This document shows, piece after piece, positions 26,783 to 35,800 of a stretch of DNA of 41,459 nt. The notes under the pieces were generated by a model. It was given only the letters and a program-made list of their open reading frames with translations. It was not told the DNA's origin and searched no databases. The translations under genes and the position numbers were made by a program. Source of the DNA: Dysgonamonadaceae bacterium (GTDB taxonomy: Bacteria; Bacteroidota; Bacteroidia; Bacteroidales; Azobacteroidaceae); assembly GCA_031253625.1 (NCBI GenBank), contig JAIRVZ010000077.1, forward strand, positions 1 through 41,459, in the 5' to 3' direction. The first letter of the stretch is position 1, and each line of letters begins with the position of its first letter.

Positions 26783-27049
26783 GTGAAACGATACGCAGCA
26801 CATTATATCTTAATTCAACCCTATTGTCTGTTAAAGCAACATTATATTGAATTGGATGCTAATGATTGTATTTTAAAAATTGCTCCTTTAACAGAAGAAA
26901 TTGCAGGAACCGTTTTTTATGATGGTATATTAATCGTATATCCTAGTAAACCGTCGGTTTTTATTTACCAATTAACAGGAATAAACTTGTCTTCGTCTGA
27001 ACTCGGCACAAGTGATTGCGGTAGCCACTGCCACGTTCAAAGACTCTGA
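26783..27049 (+). CDS. Short hypothetical protein, possibly truncated
   Basis: This 88-codon frame opens with GTG one base after the ATPase stop. Residues 1-55 (RYAAHYILIQPYCLLKQHYI, LTEEIAGTVFYDGILIVYP) look like genuine protein and recall the N-terminal beta region of amidohydrolase-like proteins. The last 26 codons run antisense through the TrmH-family gene and look like overrun. Either a short Bacteroidota protein or the stub of a gene cut by rearrangement is possible. No function is assigned. Confidence 0.5.
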   Translation: MKRYAAHYILIQPYCLLKQHYIELDANDCILKIAPLTEEIAGTVFYDGILIVYPSKPSVFIYQLTGINLSSSELGTSDCGSHCHVQRL

Positions 27050-27733
27050 AGTCGGTTGATCGGCCGGATAATTAGGGATATACAGTCGTTTAGATATAAA
27101 TTGTTCGATTTTTTCCGAAATGCCATTGCCTTCATTTCCCATTACAATCAATCCTTCTGAAGTTAAATTTCCGGTATAAATGTCTTCACCATTCAAAAAA
27201 GTTCCGTAAACCGGAAGTGTTTTATTCTGTTCCAAAAAGGCGGATAAATCCGTGTAATGCACTTTCACTCTGGCCAAAGCGCCCATAGTGGCCTGAATCG
27301 TTTTAGGATTATAAACATCTGCCGTTTCGAGAGAGCAAATAATATTTTCAATCCCGAACCAATCGGCAATGCGGATAATTGTTCCTAAATTTCCGGGGTC
27401 TTGAATAGAATCCAAGACTAAACTCAACTTTTCGGATAATAAAGCAAAATCTAACGTATACTGTGGTTGCTTGAAAACTGCCAACACTTGCTGCGGATTT
27501 TTCAGCAAACTTACTTTATCAATTTCTCCCGAATCGGCTTTTATTAATTGCGAAACCTTTATATTTCCCTGCGTAGCTAACCAAGAAGGCTCAAAAAGTA
27601 ATAACTCGCAATCAAAATAAGGCAGTAAATCGGCAACCAATTTATTGCCTTCTGCCAAAAAACATCCGCTTTCATCTCTGTATTTTTTCTGCGAAAGCGA
27701 TTTAATAAACTTTATTTGATTTTTGCTTAACAT
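26972..27733 (-). CDS. TrmH/SpoU-family RNA 2'-O-methyltransferase
   Basis: This 253-residue enzyme is predicted to methylate ribose 2'-OH in rRNA or tRNA using S-adenosylmethionine. An N-terminal substrate-binding domain (1-95) starts KFIKSLSQKKYRDESGCFLA. The SPOUT knot domain has motif 1 LDSIQDPGNLGTIIRIADW, motif 2 IVMGNEGNGISEKI and motif 3 SLNVAVATAITCAEFRRR. The tail QVYSC overlaps the convergent short ORF. It is closest in type to RlmB/TsnR-like enzymes; the target site cannot be read from sequence. Confidence 0.93.
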   Translation of the reverse strand: MLSKNQIKFIKSLSQKKYRDESGCFLAEGNKLVADLLPYFDCELLLFEPSWLATQGNIKVSQLIKADSGEIDKVSLLKNPQQVLAVFKQPQYTLDFALLSEKLSLVLDSIQDPGNLGTIIRIADWFGIENIICSLETADVYNPKTIQATMGALARVKVHYTDLSAFLEQNKTLPVYGTFLNGEDIYTGNLTSEGLIVMGNEGNGISEKIEQFISKRLYIPNYPADQPTSESLNVAVATAITCAEFRRRQVYSC

Positions 27734-27761
27734 TTCTGTCTCTACAAAATTTACATGAGGG

Positions 27762-27769
27762 CAAAATTA
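27762..27769 (-). promoter_or_regulatory. -7 box of the TrmH-family gene
   Basis: The minus strand reads TAATTTTG, an exact TAnnTTTG match, 28 bases before the ATG. A weak TTG lies about 19 bases upstream. Confidence 0.5.
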
Positions 27770-27980
27770 TTAAAATAAAACCAAAAAACAAGTTTACTAC
27801 TCGCATTTTGCCTTTTTTTGATGTTATTTATTTGTTGTTTTTCAGTCGTTTAGTATTTTCTTTTTTTACTATTCTTGTATATTAAAAATACTTACTATAC
27901 ATTTGCTGCTAAATAATTAAAAATATTTCGCTTATGGAAAAATAATAGTGCGCTAATACGCGCATTTTAAGATATATTGG

Positions 27981-28134
27981 AAAAGCGTTAGCTTTCTTGT
28001 GCTTGAAACCTTCCACAAATTCAGCAGTGAAACAAGAATAAGTAGAACGTTCACGTCATGCGTGGACTTACTTATTTGTTTCACGGGTTGTGGAAGACCT
28101 CAAGCACGGATAAAGTTTGTCCATGCTTTTTTTT
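27981..28134 (+). ncRNA. ssrS: 6S RNA-like structured RNA
   Basis: This 470-base gene-free stretch contains a long rod-shaped hairpin. Paired segments from outside in are GTGCTTGA (27999-28006) with TCAAGCAC (28100-28107); CTTCCACAA (28010-28018) with TTGTGGAAG (28088-28096); then an asymmetric bubble, ATTCAGCA against GGG. Next come GTGAAACAA (28027-28035) with TTGTTTCAC (28076-28084), ATAAGTA with TACTTAT, and GTTCAC (28049-28054) with GTGGAC, closed by a 7-base loop. Size, a single long stem and a central bubble mimicking an open promoter are the features of 6S RNA, which binds RNA polymerase. A U-rich terminator follows on the plus strand. TATATTGG just upstream may be its -7 box. The rest of the gap holds no ORF. 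Confidence 0.75.
28108..28134 (+). terminator. Intrinsic terminator of the 6S-like RNA
   Basis: GGATAA (28108-28113) pairs with TTGTCC (28117-28122) around a 3-base loop. ATGC and a run of eight T (28127-28134) follow. It begins at the base after the last outer stem pair of the structured RNA and fixes its strand as plus. Confidence 0.7.
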
Positions 28135-28203
28135 GCGTATTTCTAAACAATTTGGTCAGTTAATTGTTATTAAAATTATACAACAATCATATAAATTTAA
28201 CAA

Positions 28204-29337
28204 ATGATGAAAAAACGATTATTATTTTTGTTTTTAAGCTTTCCGGTAATGCTTTCAGCCCAGCACCGGTTAGAGTCTACATTGAACAGCCTTCGGGCAG
28301 ATGATGTGATTATCAAACAACAGGTTCAATACAAAGATCCGGGGCGAAAGGGAGAAAATGTGTTGTGGGATTTCAGCAAGTTGAATATCTTGAATGATGC
28401 CTACGAGTTGTTTTATTCCACTTACAACGATACGGTTATTACCGGAACGGAGCATTTAACCAATTACCGGTATGTATTGCAAAATGATTATTTGCTCTTG
28501 TGGGGTTTTGAGAATCAAACCACCAAACTGCATAACGTGCAGCCCGAACTGTTGCTGAAATTTCCGGTGAACTATGGTAATAAGGTGCAGAGCAATTTTT
28601 ACGCTCACGGCAAATACGGCAACCGCTTGGAACTGGATGCCATGGGTGTGATTGAAACCTCGGCAGATGCTTACGGTATGATGATTCTTCCGAGTAAAGA
28701 CACGCTCAAGCATGTACTTCGCACCCACAGCCTGAAATACATTGCCGAAGATACCCGCCCGATTGGAGATGCTTACTACGAAAAACGGGATAATCCCTTG
28801 CATATTTCATCCGACAGTATTCACTCCCGACTTCAAAACGATTCGGTAGTCTTTGTTGTGGAGACTTTCCGATGGTATGAAAAGGGTTATCGTTATCCGA
28901 TATTCGAAACGGTTCGCAGTTGGGAACAACATATAGGCAATCAGGATTATGAATTCTTGGCAACTGCCTTTTTTTATCCGCCGCAGGAACATTACTATTT
29001 GGATGACGACGAAGAAAATCAGGCGCTATTAGATGCCATGGATGATGAGGAGAACAATTCTACTCCCGATCCATGGGAAGGACTGACCTACAATGTTTAT
29101 CCCAATCCGGTAACCTATATGCCACTGGAAGTGGAAATGTATCTGCCCCGTGCGGCCAATGTCCGTGCCAATTTGCGTAGCTCGATGGGATTGATTTCCA
29201 AAAGCATCAATAATGGTTACCAACCGGAAGGGGTATACAGTTTCCAAATGGATGTTTCGGGCTTGACGCTGGGCAACTACATCTTGGATATTTGGTTAGA
29301 CGACCATTTAATCAGTGAAATTATTATGAAAAGATAA
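28204..29337 (+). CDS. Secreted protein with T9SS-like C-terminal sorting domain
   Basis: This 377-residue protein has a signal peptide (1-20, LFLFLSFPVMLSAQ). A beta-rich body of unknown function follows (about 20-270), then an acidic linker DDDEENQALLDAMDDEENN. The C-terminal domain of about 80 residues starts YNVYPNPVTYMPLEVEM and ends YILDIWLDDHLISEIIMKR. The YPNPV start, GxYSF-type strand and lysine-arginine end are those of type IX secretion sorting domains. Two methionines start the frame; either may be used. A hairpin repeat lies 7 bases after the stop and the RHS pair follows, so the three genes probably form one unit in which this protein is exported with or anchors the RHS proteins. 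That last step is inference. Confidence 0.82.
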   Translation: MMKKRLLFLFLSFPVMLSAQHRLESTLNSLRADDVIIKQQVQYKDPGRKGENVLWDFSKLNILNDAYELFYSTYNDTVITGTEHLTNYRYVLQNDYLLLWGFENQTTKLHNVQPELLLKFPVNYGNKVQSNFYAHGKYGNRLELDAMGVIETSADAYGMMILPSKDTLKHVLRTHSLKYIAEDTRPIGDAYYEKRDNPLHISSDSIHSRLQNDSVVFVVETFRWYEKGYRYPIFETVRSWEQHIGNQDYEFLATAFFYPPQEHYYLDDDEENQALLDAMDDEENNSTPDPWEGLTYNVYPNPVTYMPLEVEMYLPRAANVRANLRSSMGLISKSINNGYQPEGVYSFQMDVSGLTLGNYILDIWLDDHLISEIIMKR

Positions 29338-29344
29338 TTAACCC

Positions 29345-29413
29345 ACCCCTAAATCCCCTAAAGGGGACTTTAAGTGAGCAAAAGCCAAAGTCCCCTTTAG
29401 GGGATTTAGGGGT
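29345..29413. repeat. CCCCTAAATCCCC hairpin repeat, copy 4
   Basis: Perfect 27-base arms lie at 29345-29371 and 29387-29413 with the loop AAGTGAGCAAAAGCC. It fills the gap between the T9SS-like gene and the first RHS-locus gene. Its full 69 bases are the reverse complement of copy 2, loop included. Confidence 0.96.
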
Positions 29414-29427
29414 AAAATAACAAAAAT

Positions 29428-32400
29428 ATGAAACCAGTAAAATATATCACATTACTTTTTTTATTTATCACAGTAAATTTATACGCACAAAACAATGGCA
29501 CAGAAATGCCTACAATCATCCCGAAATCGCCCGAAGTTATGGGATTGGAGCGTTACGGAGAATATCCGGTCAGTGAATATACAGGCGTTCCGAGCATAAA
29601 CATTCCTTTATACACTATCAAAATAAAAGATTTTGAATTCCCCATCTCGTTGGACTATCACGCTGCCGGAATACAAGTTACTCAAGAGGCCACTTGGGTA
29701 GGTCTAGGTTGGAACTTAATGGCAGGTGGGTGTATATCGACTATCCCAATAGGTGTAGTTGATGGAGCAGCTAACAGTTTTGCTCTATCTTCGGAATGGA
29801 CGAAAATTTTGAATTATGCAAGTAATTCTAACAATGGAAAACCTCGTCGTTTCAATGAAGATGGGCAAAGGTTATGGGGCTGTTATGCAAATCCAGAAAA
29901 TGATAACAGCATTAGTAATACGCCTGATAGGATACTAATGGATGGCTTGAAAGGTTCCGGAGAACGTGATATTTACCGAGTATCTCTCTTTGGTAATTCT
30001 TTTAACGTAAGTATTCATCCGGTTACTAAATTATTTGTTTACAATGGCGAGAAAAATAAATTCAAAATAGAAAAATCAGGATGGTTGTCATGGACTCTCA
30101 CTGACGAATATGGGTATGTTTATTTTTTTTCGGATATTGAGTCTTATAATTCAGGCGGATCACAAGAAACATCAACTTGGTATTTAACAAAAGTTGAATA
30201 TGCCGGACAAACATTACTTAAATTCAAATACACCAGTGCTTATGTTGATTACTTGCCGAATGTATCGGATCATCTTTCAGTCAGACTTCAAAGTAATATT
30301 CCGATATATATGGATATGCCGACACGCCATTTATCTAAATATGATTATTACAAGCAATTATATGTATCGTCAATCGTCAGTCCGTTAGACAGTATTGCAT
30401 TTAAGACTAAAACAAGAACTGATTTAAGGGATGCCCAAGCATTAGAAGAAATATTGATTTATAAAAGAGGCACAGAAACCGAAATCAAACGGTATAAATT
30501 TACGTATGATTACTTTTCTCCAACACAATCGCAAGGAGCCGTATACACAAAACAAGCCCATGCAGTTAAACGATTAAAATTGACGGAACTTCAGGAAATG
30601 AAAGGAAATCAAACGAAAGGCAGTTATCAATTCGAATACAATACGATTGATTTACCTTTCAAAACTTCCTTTTCTCAAGATTTTTGGGGTTATTACAATG
30701 GGATTGGTAATGTTTCTGCAGGAACGACCATTTACGGATCATATCAAACAGGAGATGGTGCTTTATATTCGCCAACCAGTACATTGCTTCCGAATATTGG
30801 TGGTTTTCCGGGTTATTTCAAAGGAATAACAAGAAATTCCGATGCTGATTGTATTATGGCAGGAATGTTAAAAAGCATCACTTATCCTACTGGGGGCAAA
30901 ACAGAATTTGAGTTTGAAGTACACCGGTTCAAAGAAGAAACAGGCTCTTCGGAGATAACTTGGCATACAGCAACTGCATATAAAAGTGTTATAGACAATG
31001 GGAATCCGTCGTTTAGTACTCCCAAATTAATCTTTGAAAATGAAAGAACTGTTACTGCCAAGGTTACGGTTAATATTAATGGTGCAAATTACAACAGTGT
31101 GCAAGCCATGCAGCCTTTTTCTGTAACTTTTTCTTGTGTAGGATTCTCCAAAACTTATGAAATTACAGCTGCAAACTGGTCGGAATTTTTGCTTAACAAT
31201 AAAAAACTTCACATAGAGGAAAATATCACAATACCTGTTGGCAGGGTAACGTTAAGTACGAGTGTAGACTATAATATGCTTTATCAGGGATATGATATAA
31301 ATTTGCCCAATGGTGTTCAGGCTACGATAAGTTATACACAAAATGTATCTAATAATACAGAAAACGGAATATCCATAGGAGCTGGTGTACGAGTGAAAAG
31401 CATAAAAAGTTATACAGATAATAATACTTTAGCTTTCACAAAACGATATAAATATACACTGACAAATGGGCAAAGCAGCGGAAAATTACTTGTTCCAATG
31501 CGGTTTATGATTACTAAAAATAAATATTATGCTATTATTCCACCAACAAATGCTGGAAAAGGAGGAGGGCATAATCTTAACGGCTACGCCGTAAATGAAC
31601 TTTTTTCGAACAATCAATACAACTATGCAGCCAATGGCTGTAATGCTATGGTTGGATATGATCGAGTAGAGGTGGAAAATATTTCATCCAGTGAGGTTAC
31701 AAGTACAGGAAAAATCGTATCCGAATTTATAAATGTTCCATCTTATTCTCAATACGATCTTATATTTTATCCTCTTAATGAACAATATAGAAATGGTAAA
31801 TTGACGTGCAAAACAGTATTGAGTGGAATAAGCGATACTCTTAGCGTAGAGAAAAACACCTACGCAGTTGAAAATTTTGAATATAATTTAATGAATGTAC
31901 ATGTGACGGATAATTATGTAGGGCCAACAGATGCGTGTGAAACATCAGGATCTAACGTGCCGGTTCCTATGAATCTTTATGCTTATAACGGACGTTTCGA
32001 TATTATTGTTTATCCTACAAACAGTTATACGGTGCATTTAACAAAAAAAGAAGAAATCGCTTATTTTGGAACAAATAATAAAGTCAGAAAAACAACTGAT
32101 TATGAGTATTATACGAACAATTATCAGATAAAAAAAATTACAGAAACAATTGATGGGAAAAACTATATCAAAGAATATAAATATCCGCTTAATTACGGAG
32201 ATGGAGATTTTTATGCTCGAAGACCTATGGTTGATGCCAATATGATTTCAATTCCGATAGAAGAATTTACATCAGTCAATACGACACCAATACAATCTAA
32301 AAAAACGGAATATTTTCTATTTAACAGTAATACTATTCTTGCTCCTAATTATATTTGGTTAAAAAACGGAACAAATGCGTATGAAGCCCGATTAAAATAT

Positions 32401-32817
32401 GAGAATTATAACAAATTCGGGAATCCGGTATATATCACCAAAGACGATGCAACCAAAGTGGTTTATATTTGGGGATATAATTACCAGTATCCGATTGCCG
32501 AAATCAAAAATTTTACTTACGACCAACTGAAAAGTATTATTCCGGAAACAGACTTGGATAATATTGCTAAAAAAATGGCACCGGATACCGCAGATATGGA
32601 CAGGATTAATGCTCTGCGAAACGATACAAAATTAAAAGATGCCTATGTTACCACTTTTTGGTACAGTCCTTTGGTTGGTCGCATACAAGCTCGGGATCCG
32701 TCGGGCAAAGACATCTTTTTTGAATACGACACTTTCAACCGTTTGAAAAACAGTTATATCATGGAAAACGGAGCAAAGAAAATCGTGGAAGGTTACGAAT
32801 ATCTTATCAAACAATAA
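29428..32817 (+). CDS. Large secreted SpvB/TcB-like protein of the RHS locus
   Basis: This 1129-residue protein has a signal peptide (1-20). The N-terminal region IPKSPEVMGLERYGEYPVSE then YTGVPSINIPLYTI and WVGLGWNLMAGG (90-101) recalls the SpvB/TcB start, where GLGW...L begins the beta-propeller/shell part. The body is a series of Tyr-rich beta repeats. The C-terminal 60 residues (ARDPSGKDIFFEYDTFNRLK) are typical YD/RHS repeats. No toxin tip is present. It lies 11 bases upstream of the RHS-core gene, so I read the pair as a shell split over two polypeptides, comparable to TcB/TcC. That analogy is inference; the pairing itself is common in Bacteroidota. Confidence 0.82.
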   Translation: MKPVKYITLLFLFITVNLYAQNNGTEMPTIIPKSPEVMGLERYGEYPVSEYTGVPSINIPLYTIKIKDFEFPISLDYHAAGIQVTQEATWVGLGWNLMAGGCISTIPIGVVDGAANSFALSSEWTKILNYASNSNNGKPRRFNEDGQRLWGCYANPENDNSISNTPDRILMDGLKGSGERDIYRVSLFGNSFNVSIHPVTKLFVYNGEKNKFKIEKSGWLSWTLTDEYGYVYFFSDIESYNSGGSQETSTWYLTKVEYAGQTLLKFKYTSAYVDYLPNVSDHLSVRLQSNIPIYMDMPTRHLSKYDYYKQLYVSSIVSPLDSIAFKTKTRTDLRDAQALEEILIYKRGTETEIKRYKFTYDYFSPTQSQGAVYTKQAHAVKRLKLTELQEMKGNQTKGSYQFEYNTIDLPFKTSFSQDFWGYYNGIGNVSAGTTIYGSYQTGDGALYSPTSTLLPNIGGFPGYFKGITRNSDADCIMAGMLKSITYPTGGKTEFEFEVHRFKEETGSSEITWHTATAYKSVIDNGNPSFSTPKLIFENERTVTAKVTVNINGANYNSVQAMQPFSVTFSCVGFSKTYEITAANWSEFLLNNKKLHIEENITIPVGRVTLSTSVDYNMLYQGYDINLPNGVQATISYTQNVSNNTENGISIGAGVRVKSIKSYTDNNTLAFTKRYKYTLTNGQSSGKLLVPMRFMITKNKYYAIIPPTNAGKGGGHNLNGYAVNELFSNNQYNYAANGCNAMVGYDRVEVENISSSEVTSTGKIVSEFINVPSYSQYDLIFYPLNEQYRNGKLTCKTVLSGISDTLSVEKNTYAVENFEYNLMNVHVTDNYVGPTDACETSGSNVPVPMNLYAYNGRFDIIVYPTNSYTVHLTKKEEIAYFGTNNKVRKTTDYEYYTNNYQIKKITETIDGKNYIKEYKYPLNYGDGDFYARRPMVDANMISIPIEEFTSVNTTPIQSKKTEYFLFNSNTILAPNYIWLKNGTNAYEARLKYENYNKFGNPVYITKDDATKVVYIWGYNYQYPIAEIKNFTYDQLKSIIPETDLDNIAKKMAPDTADMDRINALRNDTKLKDAYVTTFWYSPLVGRIQARDPSGKDIFFEYDTFNRLKNSYIMENGAKKIVEGYEYLIKQ

Positions 32818-32828
32818 ACAATATAGCA

Positions 32829-35800
32829 ATGAAAAAAACAATTATATATATTATTTTCGCTTTATCCGGCATTATGGGAGTGTATTCTCAACCGGATATC
32901 ACATCTCAATTAGGAACGATTAAGGGCGACTACACATTTAAGATTGAACGATCAACAACGAATGCAGCCTCTACCTACGGCATAGGGTTTTATATCGACA
33001 AATCTTTTATCATCACGGCAAAAGAATCTACCAAAAACTCATATTTTGCCTTTGATAGTTATTGGATAGGTAATACGAAGTACACAGGAGTAAATCTCGA
33101 TACATCTTATTCTTTTTCCGCAGGAAGATACCTGTTGTTTTTTACAAATGGTGATACTCACAACAGTGCTTTTAATTTGGAAATCACTTTCACTTGTGAA
33201 TCATGCGACAATGAAACAACCGAAGAAACCCTTCCTGCAAATTCTCCCAAGAATGTAATCCCCAATGGTGCAAACTACATCAAAACCATCATTCCGCTTA
33301 CAGGAAAAGATGTTTTAACCGGCAATACCGACACTGAAATGGTATCTATTCAATACTTCGATGGTTTGGGGCGACCGGTAGAAACAGTGCAACAAAAAAT
33401 TACACCTAACAAAAAGGACTTGGTTGTTTTACAGGATTACGACGAATTCGGACGGGAAACATACAGTTGGTTGCCAACTCCGACCAACAACACCAACGGT
33501 GTATTTGTTACGGGTAGCAGCGTTGCTACTTTGGCAAAAGCCGCCTACAACAACGACGAAAATCCCTATTCCAAGCCAGCGTATGAAATCTCTCCCCTGA
33601 ATCGGATTAAAGAGCAACACGGACCGGGGCAAGTTTGGCAATCTAAACCATGGATATCACTAAAAACAGAATATTTGACCAATACTACCACTGATCCTTG
33701 TCGAAATTATTCCATTTCGGGCGATAATCTGGTGAAAAATGCTGCCGACTATGCAGATGGCAGCCTCTATGTCGTCAGAACAATTGATGAAGATAACAAA
33801 ATTTCTTTTGAATTTCGCAATCAATTAGGTCAGGTAATATTACAACGACAAATAGACATGGGCCAGAAACACGATACTTATTATGTGTATGATGATTACG
33901 GCAACCTGCGTTGGATATTGCCACCCATGATTGAATCCATAACCAATTTATCGGAAAGTTGTAAACTTTATGGTTATTATTACAAATACGATAACCGTAA
34001 CCGCTGCATCGAAAAGAAACTGCCCGGTGCCGACCCCATATTTTATGTTTATGATAAAGCCGACCGGGTGATTTTCAGTCAAGACGGCGAGCAGCGTTTA
34101 ACCAGCTCTTGGACATTCTTCAAATACGATGCCTTAGACCGGATGATCTTAACCGGTGTTTGGAAAAACAGCGAGAAATCGCAGGCCAATTTGGTTGATT
34201 CGTTTGGAAACACACTCGCTACGGAAACTTTTTCAAACGCAAGTGCTTATAATTATACTTGGAATACTTTAACGGGTACTCAGGGAAGTATGGTAATACA
34301 AGCTAATTATTACGATAATTATGATTTCAGAACTAATACTACCGGTTTAAATAATTCCAATTATACATACTCGACCCCTTCAGGCTATGTTAGTCAGCGT
34401 TATGGAACGGATACCGATATTGTTAAGAGCAAAGGTTTACAAACCGGCTCCATCACTGTTATGCTGGATGATCCCAACAAAAAAATGGGTGCTGTTTTCT
34501 ATTACGACTACAGAAACCGAATGATTCAATCCATTGCCGCCAATCATTTAAGTGGTTATGAAAAAGAATACATCGAATATACGTTTACCGGACAACCGAA
34601 GAAAATACAAAAAGTACATAAAACTTTTGGATCTCAGATAACGGAAATCTATGAGTATAGTTACGACCACGCCAACCGGCCGACAACCACTCTGTACCAA
34701 TTAGATGCAAATCCCTCCTTTGTGATTTCTTCTTTGTCTTACGATGAGATAGGAAGGGTTAAGGAGAAAAAACTACATGGTAATAAAGAAACCATTACCT
34801 ACACCTACAATATCCGTAATTGGCTAAGTAAAATACATTCTGCTAACTTCATAGAAAGTCTCTATTATACGGAACGTTATCTCAATGTTACGCCGCTTTA
34901 CAACGGAAATATTGCGGTAACTGAGTCTTCTTCTCGAAGTTATGCTTATACATACGATGGATTGAACCGCATGACAAAGGCAACCTCCTATACATACGGG
35001 ACACAGCAAAAGCATTTCGACGAAGAACTAACCTACGATAAACAGGGGAATATCTTGAGTTTGAAACGAAATGAACAGGTTGGGTCGTCATATCAAACAG
35101 AACAACTGTATATGAATTATACCGGCAATCAACTGACCGGAATAAATCCGAGACAGGGAGTATCCAGCACGATGACTAAAAATACCTACAACAAAAATGG
35201 CGCTTTAATATCGGATTTAACCCGAAATATTTCCCAAATTGAGTATAATACATTAAATTTGCCGGAAAAAATAACGTTTGGTGAGGATGCTCCCTTTGTA
35301 CAAATGGGAGTCAATTCTAACAAACAACATACCACCGAATACAGTTATGATGCAACAGGTGTGAAAAGACGAGTGATACATACCACCATAGATAACATGA
35401 CAGTTGTCAAGTTAACAATGGCGAACGATATGGAAAGTTTTTCTTTATCGGATCCCGAACCATCTGCTCCTTCCGGTTTTTCATCTGATCCTTCAGATCC
35501 ACTCACCTCTCTAATTTCAAAAGAAGAGAAAGAAGGCAATTTTGTGGGTATCAGTCGAACCATTACAGATTATTGCGGAAACATCGTCTATGAAAACGGC
35601 AACCTGAAATATATTTTGAATCCGGAAGGTTATATCACCAAAGATAAAAACACTCCTGTTTATCACTACTACTTGAAAGACCACTTGGGAAACAACCGCG
35701 TAGTGATGCAGTTAAAAGGAAACAATTATACTGCCGTACAAAAAATGGATTATTATCCCTTCGGCAAACCTTTTCCCGATGATGCTAATTTCAATCCCGA

